A stretch of DNA of 64,000 nt, taken from positions 1 through 64,000 of the forward strand of contig CAKOXI010000002.1 of NCBI GenBank assembly GCA_934130045.1, in the 5' to 3' direction. Below, piece after piece: positions 23,417 through 32,649 of the stretch. The DNA is from an uncultured Bacilli bacterium. GTDB lineage: Bacteria > Bacillota_I > Bacilli_A > RF39 > UBA660. Below the pieces are notes generated by a model, which saw nothing but the letters and a program-made list of their open reading frames with translations, had not been told where the DNA came from and did no database searches. A program made the position numbers and the translations under genes. Within the stretch, counting starts at the first letter, position 1. Every line of letters begins with the position of its first letter.

Positions 23417-24934
23417 ATGAAACCATTAGTTTTATGTATTTTAGATGGATGTGGAATTAGAAAAGAAAGTGATGGTAATGCATTTTTAAATGCTAATAAA
23501 CCAACATTTGATATGTTGATGAAAAAGTACCCACATTCAATTTTAAGGGCAAGTGGACCAGCTGTTGGACTACCTGAAGGTCAAATGGGAACTAGTGAAG
23601 TAGGACACATGAATTTAGGTTCAGGAAGAGTTGCATTACAACCCTTACAAGCTATTACTGAATCAATTAAAAATAAGTCATTTTTTGAAAATGAAAAAAT
23701 TTTAAAAGTATTAAATCATGTTAAAAAAAATAATTCAAATTTACATATTATGGGACTTTTATCTGATGGAGGGGTTCATTCCCATATTAATCATTTATTA
23801 AGTTTATTAGATATGTGTAAAATGAATGAAGTTAAAAATGTTTATATTCATGTTTTTACCGATGGTAGAGATACCTATGAAAAAAGTGCTAAAAAGTATT
23901 TAGATGTTCTTTCTAATAAAATTCAAGAATTAAATCTTGGTGTAATCGCAACTATTTCAGGTAGATATTATGCGATGGATAGAGATAATAATTTTGATAG
24001 ATTAAAGCTTGCTTATGATGCTATTTGTTATGGAATTGGGAAAAAATATAATAATTATGATGAATTAATTGAAGATAATTATAATAATGGAATAAATGAT
24101 GAATTTTTTGTACCAGGTATTATAAATAGTTGTCCAGTTAAAGAAAATGATGGTATTATTACATTTAATTTTAGAAAAGATCGCTTAAGAGAATTATTTA
24201 CATGTTTTACCAATGCATCAGAATATGATGAGATGGCAAAACAAAAAAATTTAAATTTAATTGATTATAAGAATTTAGAGGTTTTAACAATGTTTCCTGT
24301 AACAGAAACAGTTAAGGCACCACATGCCTTTAATGACTTAGACTTAAAAAATATTTTAGTTGATTATCTACACAAATTTAAAAAAAGTCAATTAAGACTT
24401 TCAGAAACAGAAAAATTTCCCCATGTAACATTCTTTTTTGATGGTGGTAGGGAAGTTTCTTATGATGATATGAAAAAAATAATTGTACCATCACCTAAAG
24501 TTGCAACATACGATTTAAAACCTTCAATGAGTGTATATGAAGTAACTGATGAGTTTTTAAAAGAAGCAGCAAATTTTGATGTTGTAATTATGAATTTGGC
24601 GAACGGAGATATGGTAGGACATACAGGTAATTATGATGCTGCTAAACAAGCTGTTGAAGATATGGATAAATGTTTAGCTAAAATTTATGATGAAGTTATG
24701 AAATTAGAGGGTATTTTAATCATTATAGCAGATCATGGAAATTGTGATATGATGTGGGATAGTAATCATAATCCTGTAACAAGTCATACAACTAATCCAG
24801 TGCCATGTATTATAACTAAAGAAAATATTGAGTTAGAAGATGGTAAATTAGCTGATATTGCGCCAACAATGTTATATCTTTTAAATTTACCAATTCCTAG
24901 TGAAATGACTGGTAAGGTTTTAATAAAAGAATAA
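23417..24934 (+). CDS. gpmI: Cofactor-independent phosphoglycerate mutase
   Basis: 505 aa, Mn-dependent 2,3-bisphosphoglycerate-independent enzyme interconverting 3- and 2-phosphoglycerate. Metal site and nucleophile: LCILDGCGIR near the N-terminus and GTSEVGHMNLGSGR with the catalytic Ser; later TDGRDT, SGRYYAMDRDNNFDR, ANGDMVGHTG and IADHGNCDMM. Length and order are standard. Own promoter; the membrane protein gene follows after 19 nt. Confidence 0.97.
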   Translation: MKPLVLCILDGCGIRKESDGNAFLNANKPTFDMLMKKYPHSILRASGPAVGLPEGQMGTSEVGHMNLGSGRVALQPLQAITESIKNKSFFENEKILKVLNHVKKNNSNLHIMGLLSDGGVHSHINHLLSLLDMCKMNEVKNVYIHVFTDGRDTYEKSAKKYLDVLSNKIQELNLGVIATISGRYYAMDRDNNFDRLKLAYDAICYGIGKKYNNYDELIEDNYNNGINDEFFVPGIINSCPVKENDGIITFNFRKDRLRELFTCFTNASEYDEMAKQKNLNLIDYKNLEVLTMFPVTETVKAPHAFNDLDLKNILVDYLHKFKKSQLRLSETEKFPHVTFFFDGGREVSYDDMKKIIVPSPKVATYDLKPSMSVYEVTDEFLKEAANFDVVIMNLANGDMVGHTGNYDAAKQAVEDMDKCLAKIYDEVMKLEGILIIIADHGNCDMMWDSNHNPVTSHTTNPVPCIITKENIELEDGKLADIAPTMLYLLNLPIPSEMTGKVLIKE

Positions 24935-24953
24935 AATAAGAGGGTGTGTTATT

Positions 24954-27296
24954 ATGATAATAAAATTATTACTTATATTATTATTTAATATAATATATAG
25001 TTTAAATAATTATAGTAATTTAATAGATATTGTTATAATTAACATTATCCTTTTTTTTATTGAATTTATAATAATAAATGAAAAAATAATAATAAGTAAA
25101 AAACACATATTAATTTCTCTAATTATATCTATAATTATTTTATTTATAAATAAAGCTAATTTTATATATGGTTATGATAGTAAAAATATAGAGATAATAG
25201 GAAATGACTTTACCATTGATTCACTTTATATAAATGATTCAAAAGTTAAGTTAAATGATTATGAAATTTATAATCAAAATCCGTATGATATTTATAATAA
25301 ATTAACAGAATATTATAAATTAGAAAATATTAATTATTATTATTTTAATACTGAAAAAGCTCATAGTATAGTTATTAATTTTGAAAAGGATAAACAAGAT
25401 TATGATGTATTAATCAATGATGAAAAAATAAAAATTAATAAGAGTACTGTAGATAAAAATTCAGATTATTACAAAGTTTATGATAATTATTATACTTATA
25501 AAATAGATAATATAAATTATTCTAATAATAAAAAAATTATTAATATTATAATTAGCTTTATATTTATTAATATTATTATATTATCAGTTATAAACTCGAT
25601 TAATAAAAAAGATGTATCTAAATTATTTTTATTATTTAGTTTATTTATATTAGAATTTAATAGTTATATTAATATATCCGTAATTTACAAAAGTATTTTA
25701 TTTATATTATTTTATTTTATATCAAGAATAATTAGAAAAAATATTAATATAGAATTATTAAGAAAAAAATTTTTAAAAGAATATTTAGCTAGTTTAATTA
25801 TAAGTTTTCAATTTATAGGTACTATTTTAATGGATAACAAAATAAATATAAATTTAATAATTTTATATTTATTATTAAGTATTTTAATATTTATTGTAAT
25901 AATAACTTTAGAAAATTTAAAATTAAATTATATTTTAGTAAACAAAAATCAAAATAGTACTTTAAAGACAAAAATAATTTTATTTATGATACCATTAATT
26001 GCTTGCATATCATATTTAATTATTTATAAAACATTTATATTAACAACTGATGGTAGTATGCAACTTAATGAAATAAAAAATAATTTAATTACTAATTGGC
26101 ATCCATTTTTTCATACTGTAATTTTAAAGATTTTTTATAATATTAACAATAATTTAAATTTATTTATTATTGTAAGAATTGTAATAGTGAGTTTATTAAT
26201 ATCAAGTATTTCTACATATTTTATAGATAAATATGTAAATAAAAAAATGATTTATATATTAGTTTTTATAATTTGTATAAATCCTATTTTTAGTATTTAT
26301 ATTATATCTTTATTAAAAGATGTTGATTTTATAATATTTTTTATAATGTTAACTTTTTTAATTATTAAATACCTTAATAATGACTTTAAAGTCATGGATT
26401 ATTTTTATTTACTAATATCACTAATATTTATAGGTATGTTTAGGCACAATGGAATTTATATTGCGGTTATAATGATCATTGCTCTCTTTATAATTTTTTA
26501 TATAAAAAAGGATATTAAGTTATTAATAAGTATGATAATTTGTTCATTCTTTTTAATATTTTTAAATACATTTTTTTATAATTATTTAGAAATAAAACCA
26601 GGTATAAAAAATGTTGATATTGCGGCTTTAGCTCATGGATTGCAAACTATTTATATAGAAAATAATGATTGTAAAATAAAAGAAATATTTACTGATTATA
26701 GTTCTTTTGAGTTAAAAGACAATTATTCTAAATATAATATAGATGTATTATTACATTATAATAATATTCAATTAAGAAATATGGATATAAATAAGTTAGA
26801 ATTTATGAACATTTATTTAAAAAATTTATTTAAGTATCCTAATATTTTAATTAAAGATAGATTAAATGGAACAAATATATTATGGGATATATTTAGTAGT
26901 GATAAAATTCAAACTTATAATTATCAAATAATAGAAAACGAATTTGGTTATAGTAATTATGAAAAAAATAAAATAAAAATATCTCAAAATAAATTATCGA
27001 ACATTATAGAAAAAATAATTATGTACGAATCCACAAATAAATTTTTAAATTTTATATTTTTTAGAAGTGGTATATATTTATCTCTTATGATTATTTTAAC
27101 AGTTAGTAATTGGAATAAAAAAAATTTATTTATTTTGTTTCCAACAATTATTTATATATTAACTTTATTTATATCATTACATCATCAATCATATAGATAT
27201 GTAATGTTTATGCCATTTATTTTTATAATATATTTATTAAATATTTTGGCAAATAATAAACAAAATGTAAATAAATGTATAGTAGTAAGGAAATAG
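24954..27296 (+). CDS. Polytopic membrane protein, DUF6020-like
   Basis: 780 aa with about 14-16 membrane segments and a soluble insert at about residues 80-185. Features such as TTDGSMQLNEIKNNLITNWHP, a FRHNGIYIA turn and a long extracellular region near the C-terminus resemble the DUF6020 group, which is related to GT-C type lipid-linked glycosyltransferases. An acidic Asp in the first loop after a TM helix is expected for GT-C enzymes and could be TTDG. Ribosome site GAGGGTG precedes ATG 24954. Composition is the most AT-rich among large genes here. Sugar donor and acceptor are unknown. Confidence 0.6.
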   Translation: MIIKLLLILLFNIIYSLNNYSNLIDIVIINIILFFIEFIIINEKIIISKKHILISLIISIIILFINKANFIYGYDSKNIEIIGNDFTIDSLYINDSKVKLNDYEIYNQNPYDIYNKLTEYYKLENINYYYFNTEKAHSIVINFEKDKQDYDVLINDEKIKINKSTVDKNSDYYKVYDNYYTYKIDNINYSNNKKIINIIISFIFINIIILSVINSINKKDVSKLFLLFSLFILEFNSYINISVIYKSILFILFYFISRIIRKNINIELLRKKFLKEYLASLIISFQFIGTILMDNKININLIILYLLLSILIFIVIITLENLKLNYILVNKNQNSTLKTKIILFMIPLIACISYLIIYKTFILTTDGSMQLNEIKNNLITNWHPFFHTVILKIFYNINNNLNLFIIVRIVIVSLLISSISTYFIDKYVNKKMIYILVFIICINPIFSIYIISLLKDVDFIIFFIMLTFLIIKYLNNDFKVMDYFYLLISLIFIGMFRHNGIYIAVIMIIALFIIFYIKKDIKLLISMIICSFFLIFLNTFFYNYLEIKPGIKNVDIAALAHGLQTIYIENNDCKIKEIFTDYSSFELKDNYSKYNIDVLLHYNNIQLRNMDINKLEFMNIYLKNLFKYPNILIKDRLNGTNILWDIFSSDKIQTYNYQIIENEFGYSNYEKNKIKISQNKLSNIIEKIIMYESTNKFLNFIFFRSGIYLSLMIILTVSNWNKKNLFILFPTIIYILTLFISLHHQSYRYVMFMPFIFIIYLLNILANNKQNVNKCIVVRK

Positions 27297-27314
27297 CAGT
27301 CTATTTCCTTTTAA
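27287..27314 (+). terminator. Terminator overlapping the DUF6020-like gene stop
   Basis: Stem AAGGAAATAG (27287-27296) / CTATTTCCTT (27301-27310), loop CAGT, T tail. Confidence 0.88.
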
Positions 27315-27327
27315 AAAACTTAAATTT

Positions 27328-27336
27328 TGTTATAAT
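27328..27336 (+). promoter_or_regulatory. Extended -10 promoter of the 140-aa protein / pilin / pgk operon
   Basis: TGTTATAAT (hexamer 27331-27336), followed by the AAGGTGAT ribosome site and ATG 27355. Confidence 0.65.
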
Positions 27337-27354
27337 AATAAGTAAGGTGATAAT

Positions 27355-27777
27355 ATGGTTAATTATAGTGAATTTGAAAAAAAATTAATTAAAAATGAAA
27401 ATATATCATTTGTTAAATTATTAATTGAAAGGGAAATAAAAAATTATAAATATAATATAAAAGAAGAAAATATACTAAATTATTTAAACAAATTTGAAAA
27501 CAAAAATTTATATAATGAAATTAAAAATTATGGTATAACTGATAATGATTTAATAGATATAAGAGATTCTATTATAAATACAAGTAAATATAATCTTGAA
27601 GTTGAATATTTACCAACTGAGGATTGGGAATTACCTGATGTAATAAATCAAAAAAAAGAATTAGTATTAACAATTCCAAGTTATGATATGATTAGTAGTG
27701 GCTTAGCTTTATTTATTTTAATATTACCATTTTGTGCATTATTTGCATCATATTTTTTGATTATGGTATTTAGATAG
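27355..27777 (+). CDS. Unknown protein with C-terminal membrane anchor, 140 aa
   Basis: Not recognised. Residues 1-105 are charged and helical (KNENISFVKLLIEREIKNYKYNIKEENI is split over helices), followed by a proline/tryptophan patch LPTEDWELPD and a C-terminal membrane span (about 114-138). Starts with a good AAGGTGAT site. It ends 10 nt before a pilin-like gene, so a partner role for that pilin is possible. Confidence 0.6.
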   Translation: MVNYSEFEKKLIKNENISFVKLLIEREIKNYKYNIKEENILNYLNKFENKNLYNEIKNYGITDNDLIDIRDSIINTSKYNLEVEYLPTEDWELPDVINQKKELVLTIPSYDMISSGLALFILILPFCALFASYFLIMVFR

Positions 27778-27787
27778 GATGATTCAA

Positions 27788-28219
27788 ATGAAAAAAAACG
27801 GTTTTACGTTGATAGAATTAATTGGTATCATAGCAATAATATCATTAATAGGACTTGTTACAATTCCACAAATGATGTCATCTATGACTAAAGGTAATGA
27901 AGAAAAAATATCACAGTTTAAAAGAGATATGGAATCAGCAGCTCAGTCATATGTTGAAAATAATTGGAATGAATATGATTTTAAAACTAAAATTATTATA
28001 GGTATTAGTAATGAGCAAAAATATTGTATACCACTTTCTGATTTAATAGATAATGATTATGTTGATAAATTTGAAATAGATCCAACAACAAATACACCTT
28101 TAAATGATGCTTTCGGAAAATATGTAATGATTGAAAATATATCAAAAGTTGAATCAAAATATAATTTTTCATATACATATGTAAATGTTAATGATGCAAA
28201 TGATTCAAGTAAATGTTAG
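27788..28219 (+). CDS. Type IV pilin-like protein (prepilin N-terminal motif)
   Basis: 143 aa. KKNG-FTLIELIGIIAII gives a prepilin peptidase site after Gly5 with Glu at +5 and the hydrophobic assembly helix to about residue 28. The C-terminal globular part contains a Cys pair (EQKYCIPL and the last-residue C in SSKC), a typical pilin disulfide loop. ATG 27788 is chosen with AGGATGAT upstream; ATG 27779 lies within that site. It is 9 nt upstream of pgk, an odd operon partner. Prepilin peptidase and pilus ATPase are not in the window. Confidence 0.8.
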   Translation: MKKNGFTLIELIGIIAIISLIGLVTIPQMMSSMTKGNEEKISQFKRDMESAAQSYVENNWNEYDFKTKIIIGISNEQKYCIPLSDLIDNDYVDKFEIDPTTNTPLNDAFGKYVMIENISKVESKYNFSYTYVNVNDANDSSKC

Positions 28220-28228
28220 GAGAATAAA

Positions 28229-29413
28229 ATGAAAAAAACAATAGAAGATTATAATTTATATGATAAAAGAGTAATAATAAGATGTGATTTTAATGTACCA
28301 ATTAAAAATGGAATAATCATGGACGATAATAGAATAATAAAAAGTTTAGATACTATTAAGTATGCTTTAAATAATGGAGCTAAGGTTATTTTAATGTCTC
28401 ATTTAGGTAGAATAAAAGAATTTAGTGATTTAGAAAAATATTCATTAGAACCTGTTGCAAAAAGATTAGAAGAATTGCTTAATATGAAAGTTACATTTGT
28501 TAATGAAACAAGAGGAAAATTATTAGAAAAAGCAGTAAAAAAATTAAAACCAGGTAATGTTTTATTAATGCAGAATACAAGATACGAAGATTTAAATGAA
28601 AAAGGCGAAAGTAATAACGATATAACACTAGCTTCTTATTGGGCTAGTTTAGGTGATATTTATATAAATGATGCCTTTGGTACATGCCATAGAGCACATG
28701 CTTCCAATGTAGGAATATCTTCTCTTTTACCAAATGGTATTGGTTTTTTAGTTGAAAAAGAACTTAAAATTTTAGAAAAAAGTATAAGTAATCCAAATAG
28801 ACCATTTGTTGTTATTTTAGGTGGAGCTAAAGTTAGTGATAAAATAGGGGTAATAGAAAATTTAGTAAAAATTGCTGACTATATTTTAATTGGTGGTGGA
28901 ATGTCTTATACATTTTTATCAGCACTTGGTTATAATGTAGGAAAATCACTAGTTGACAAAGAAAATATTGCATTTTGTAAAAAAATATTAGATAATTATT
29001 CTAGTAAAATATTATTACCAGTTGATAATGTTGTTTCTAAAGTAATAAGCAATGATGCTTTTGTTAGAATAGTTAATTCTGATCAAATATTATCTGATGA
29101 TATTGCCTTAGATATCGGACCGCAAACTATAAAAAAATATTCTGAATATTTATTAAATAGTAAAACTGTAATATGGAATGGACCAGTTGGATATTCTGAA
29201 TTAAAAAAATTTGAACATGGTACTAAATCATTATTTGAATTTCTTTCAAAATTAAATTCAACAGTAATTATAGGTGGTGGTGATACTGCTGCTAGTGCTA
29301 TAAATTTAGGATATGGTAATTCATTTACTCATATATCTACGGGCGGTGGCGCAACATTAGAATTATTAGAGGGAAAAAAACTACCAGGTATTGAAAGTAT
29401 AAATAATAAGTAA
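28229..29413 (+). CDS. pgk: Phosphoglycerate kinase
   Basis: 394 aa, standard length. Makes ATP from 1,3-bisphosphoglycerate. N-domain VIIRCDFNVPIKNG, HLGR, TRYEDLNEKGE and NDAFGTCHRAHAS; C-domain ILGGAKVSDKIGVIENL, WNGPVGYSEL and the GGGDTAA glycine-rich phosphate loop followed by STGGGATLELLEGK. A GGAGAAT site precedes ATG. It follows a pilin gene by 9 nt and precedes a flippase-like gene by 20 nt, so the enzyme is embedded in an envelope-type operon. Confidence 0.97.
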   Translation: MKKTIEDYNLYDKRVIIRCDFNVPIKNGIIMDDNRIIKSLDTIKYALNNGAKVILMSHLGRIKEFSDLEKYSLEPVAKRLEELLNMKVTFVNETRGKLLEKAVKKLKPGNVLLMQNTRYEDLNEKGESNNDITLASYWASLGDIYINDAFGTCHRAHASNVGISSLLPNGIGFLVEKELKILEKSISNPNRPFVVILGGAKVSDKIGVIENLVKIADYILIGGGMSYTFLSALGYNVGKSLVDKENIAFCKKILDNYSSKILLPVDNVVSKVISNDAFVRIVNSDQILSDDIALDIGPQTIKKYSEYLLNSKTVIWNGPVGYSELKKFEHGTKSLFEFLSKLNSTVIIGGGDTAASAINLGYGNSFTHISTGGGATLELLEGKKLPGIESINNK

Positions 29414-29433
29414 TAAATGAAAGAAGGAAAAAT

Positions 29434-30456
29434 ATGAAAAAAGAAAGTAATTTAAAAAGTATAATTAGTGTTATAATTCTTTTTTTATTAACAATTTTAG
29501 TTTTATATTTTTCCTTAAAAAATGATTTTTCTAATATCATTTCGCAAATTTTATCTGTAAATATATTTTTATTAATAGTAGCTTTTATTTTCTTTTTATT
29601 ATATTGGTTTTTTAAGTCAATTGTATTATATAATTTTACAAAAAAATTTAATGAAAATTATAAGTTTAGCAATGCAATTAGAACTCAAGCTGTAACACAA
29701 TTTTTTAATGCAGTTACACCTTTTTCAAGTGGGGGTCAACCGTTTCAAATATATTCTTTGAAAAGAAGTGGACTTAATATTAGTAATGCTACCAATGTTA
29801 CTATTGAAGAATTTGTTGTTTATCAAATAGCATTAGTTTTCTTAGGCATATTAGCAATATTAGGAAATCACATCTTAAATATTTTTCCACCAGATAATTT
29901 TTTAAGCAAATTAGTTATTTTAGGATTTTCTATAAACACATTTGTAATAATAATACTTTTTATTATAGCTTTTGGTAAAAAATCTAATACATTTTTAATA
30001 AATAAGGCAATTAATATATTATCTTTTTTTAAAATAGTTAAAGATAAGGATAAAACTATTGAAAAATGGAATTTATACATTAATAATTTTCATAAGGGGG
30101 CTAAAATATTAGTTGCTAATAAAAAGGATTTTTTTCTTAATATATTATATAGTTTTATAGGACTTATTTGTTTATATATGGTTCCATTTTGGATTTCATA
30201 TAGTATGGGTGATTTTACAAGCTTTAATGTTTTTGAATCTGTTATTGCAGTTTCTTATGTAATGTTAATAGGTTCTTTTGTACCCCTTCCTGGTGGAACA
30301 GGTGGAATTGAATATGGATTTATTAAATTTTTTGGAGTTTTTGTTTTTAGTGAGGCTAAATTAAAAGCTTTAATGTTACTTTGGAGATTTATAACTTTCT
30401 ATATGGGGATTATTTTAGGAAGTATTGCGTTAAATATAAAAGGGAGAAATGATTAA
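29434..30456 (+). CDS. Flippase-like membrane protein (LPG synthase TM / UPF0104 family)
   Basis: 340 aa with about eight membrane segments, matching the membrane domain of MprF/AglD-type proteins. Family markers are TPFSSGGQPFQIYSLKRSG with NVTIEEFVVYQ and SFVPLPGGTGGIEYGF. No C-terminal aminoacyl transferase domain, so it is a stand-alone flippase-like module. It abuts, with 1-nt overlap, a glycosyltransferase of the glycolipid type, which suggests transport or synthesis of a membrane glycolipid. Confidence 0.85.
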   Translation: MKKESNLKSIISVIILFLLTILVLYFSLKNDFSNIISQILSVNIFLLIVAFIFFLLYWFFKSIVLYNFTKKFNENYKFSNAIRTQAVTQFFNAVTPFSSGGQPFQIYSLKRSGLNISNATNVTIEEFVVYQIALVFLGILAILGNHILNIFPPDNFLSKLVILGFSINTFVIIILFIIAFGKKSNTFLINKAINILSFFKIVKDKDKTIEKWNLYINNFHKGAKILVANKKDFFLNILYSFIGLICLYMVPFWISYSMGDFTSFNVFESVIAVSYVMLIGSFVPLPGGTGGIEYGFIKFFGVFVFSEAKLKALMLLWRFITFYMGIILGSIALNIKGRND

Positions 30457-31691
30457 TGAGAATAGGAATTTTTACAGATAGTTATCCACCTTATATCAAT
30501 GGTGTTTCTACTAGTATTGTTATGTTAAAAAATGCCCTTGAAAAAAAAGGACATGAAGTTTTTGTAGTAACAGTAAATGCAGAAAAACTATCATATAAAT
30601 ATGAGAATGAAAATAAAGTTATTAGAATCCCTGGTATTCCTACTGGAATATATGATTATAGATTAACTGGCATTTATCCCTTAAGAGCAGTTGATAAAAT
30701 AAAAAAGTGGAATTTAGATATTATACATTCGCAAACAGAATTTGGAGTAGGAACTTTTGCTAGAATTATAGCAAAACAGTTAGATATACCACTTGTTCAT
30801 ACATACCATACTATGTATGAGGATTATGTTCATTATATAACAAAAGGTTATTTTAATGGAACAAGTAAAAAAATTGTTGAATATTTAACAAAGTTTTATT
30901 GTGATAAAACCGCAACAGAGTTAATAGTTCCAACTGAAAAAACATATAAATTATTTAAAGAAAAATATAAATTTGATAGAAATGTACATATAATACCTAC
31001 TGGTATAGAGATAGAAAGATTTTATTTATCAAATTGTTCTATAAAAAAAATAAATCAATTAAGAAATGACTATAATATAAAACCATCTGATTTTGTAATT
31101 TTATTTGTTGGTAGATTAGGTGAGGAAAAAAGTGTTGATATTTTGATTGAATCACAAGATTATTTTAGAAAAATTAATAAACAATCTAAACTTTTATTAG
31201 TTGGTGATGGACCAGATATGGACAAATATAAAAAGTTGGTAAAAAAATTAAAACTATCCGATAATGTTATTTTTACTGGTAAGGTTCCGTGGGAAGAAGT
31301 ACCTTGTTATTATCAATTAGCTAATGTTTTTGCGACAGCTTCTAGAACAGAAACTCAAGGACTTACAGTAATAGAAGCTCTAGCTGCATCACTACCGGTT
31401 GTGGCTGCAAATGATCCAAGTTTTATGTCAATTGTAGTTGATGATTTAAATGGATATTTGTTTAAAAATAAAAGACAATATAAAAAAATAATTGAAAAGT
31501 TGATGTCAGAACCTGAAAAACTTAAAAAATTATCAAATCAAGCTAAAATTAGTTCCGAAAGATATTCTTCTAGGTACTTTGCTGAAAGGGTTTTAGATGT
31601 ATATAATTTGGCTCTATCAGGTAGGAAAAAAAGTCAGAATTTTTTTGAGAAGATGAAAAACGTAATAAAAAGAGGTATTCATGATAAGTAA
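30456..31691 (+). CDS. Glycosyltransferase family 4, diacylglycerol glucosyltransferase-like
   Basis: 411 aa GT-B enzyme. N-lobe DSYPPYINGVSTSIVML and HSQTEFGVGTFARIIAKQL with HTYHTMYEDYVHY; C-lobe FVGRLGEEKSVDILIE, LLVGDGPDMDKYKK, FTGKVPWEEVPCYYQLA and the donor-binding SRTETQGLTVIEALAASLPVV (EX7E). This closely fits the 1,2-diacylglycerol 3-glucosyltransferase group that starts membrane glycolipid and lipoteichoic-acid anchor synthesis. It has 1-nt overlap with the flippase-like gene and 11-nt overlap with tpiA. Confidence 0.9.
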   Translation: MRIGIFTDSYPPYINGVSTSIVMLKNALEKKGHEVFVVTVNAEKLSYKYENENKVIRIPGIPTGIYDYRLTGIYPLRAVDKIKKWNLDIIHSQTEFGVGTFARIIAKQLDIPLVHTYHTMYEDYVHYITKGYFNGTSKKIVEYLTKFYCDKTATELIVPTEKTYKLFKEKYKFDRNVHIIPTGIEIERFYLSNCSIKKINQLRNDYNIKPSDFVILFVGRLGEEKSVDILIESQDYFRKINKQSKLLLVGDGPDMDKYKKLVKKLKLSDNVIFTGKVPWEEVPCYYQLANVFATASRTETQGLTVIEALAASLPVVAANDPSFMSIVVDDLNGYLFKNKRQYKKIIEKLMSEPEKLKKLSNQAKISSERYSSRYFAERVLDVYNLALSGRKKSQNFFEKMKNVIKRGIHDK

Positions 31692-32406
31692 ATATGTATT
31701 TGCAAATTTAAAGATGAATATGACTGCAAAGGAAGTAAGTGAATATTTAAAAATTATAAATGATAAAATGTTTATTTCTAATGTAGTAATTTTTCCTACT
31801 AGTATTTATATTCCATATTTCTTAAATCAAAATTATGATGTTGGTATACAAAATATATTTTATGAAAATAATGGACCATATACTGGAGAAGTATCTCCTT
31901 CTCAAGCTAGAAGTATGGGAATAAAATATGCGATAGTTGGTCATAGTGATAGAAAAATATTAGGTGAAGATGGAACTATTATTAATAAAAAGTTAAAAAA
32001 ATGTTTAGAAAATAAAATTAAAGTTATTTTATGTGTTGGTGAGACATTAGAACAAAGAGAAATGTTAAAAACGGATAAGATTTTAAAGAAGCAACTTCTT
32101 GAAGCATTAAGAGGAATTGAAAAAAAAGATTTAAAAAATATTTTTATAGCTTATGAACCAGTATGGGCAGTTGGAACTAACGAATTACCCCTAAATAGAG
32201 AAATAAATGATTGTGTAGAATATATTAAAAATATATGTAAAACATATTTAGATGGTATTCCATTTGTTTTATATGGTGGAAGCATAAATGAAAAAAATAT
32301 AAAAAAGCTAAATGAAATTAATAATATTGATGGTTTTTTAATTGGAGCTTCATCATGTAATATAGAAAAATTTTTAAAAATAATTGACATAATTGAAAAT
32401 AAATAA
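31681..32406 (+). CDS. tpiA: Triosephosphate isomerase
   Basis: 241 aa, slightly short of the usual 250. Interconverts dihydroxyacetone phosphate and glyceraldehyde-3-phosphate. Catalytic residues: Lys in ANLKMN, His in GHSDRK, Glu in YEPVWAVGT with flexible loop 6, and the phosphate-binding YGGSI and FLIGASSC. ATG at 31681 lies inside the glycosyltransferase end; AGAGG upstream. Last gene of the pgk-containing run. Confidence 0.96.
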   Translation: MISKYVFANLKMNMTAKEVSEYLKIINDKMFISNVVIFPTSIYIPYFLNQNYDVGIQNIFYENNGPYTGEVSPSQARSMGIKYAIVGHSDRKILGEDGTIINKKLKKCLENKIKVILCVGETLEQREMLKTDKILKKQLLEALRGIEKKDLKNIFIAYEPVWAVGTNELPLNREINDCVEYIKNICKTYLDGIPFVLYGGSINEKNIKKLNEINNIDGFLIGASSCNIEKFLKIIDIIENK

Positions 32407-32409
32407 TGT

Positions 32410-32442
32410 ATAAAAAAGGTAAAATATATTTTGCTTTTTTTC
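32410..32442 (+). terminator. Weak terminator-like hairpin after tpiA
   Basis: AAAAAAGG/TAAAATATATTTTG/CTTTTTTT folds into an A-T rich hairpin with a mismatch and ends in a T tract. Confidence 0.45.
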
Positions 32443-32475
32443 TTTTTGTTGTATAATTTTATTAGGTGATTATAT

Positions 32476-32649
32476 ATGGAATATATAAAAGAATCAAATA
32501 ATCAGGAATATATAGAAAATATGATAGTATTTTTAATGGATCAAGCTATGAAATATAAAGGTAATAATCCTAAAATGTATGATGGCTATATTATTTTAGC
32601 ACATGATCTTTTAAAAAAGTTAAAGAAAGAAAGTGATGCAAATGAATGA
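32476..32649 (+). CDS. Small unknown acidic-helical protein, 57 aa
   Basis: Starts ATG 32476 after TAGGTGATTATAT and a TTGTATAAT-like -10, and ends TGA 32647-32649. The peptide reads MEYIKESNNQEYIENMIVF...YKGNNPKMYDGYIILAHDLLKKLKKES and is predicted helical. It overlaps the start of the 578-aa gene, so the two are translationally coupled. Not recognised. Overlap and ribosome site support it as real. Confidence 0.6.
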   Translation: MEYIKESNNQEYIENMIVFLMDQAMKYKGNNPKMYDGYIILAHDLLKKLKKESDANE

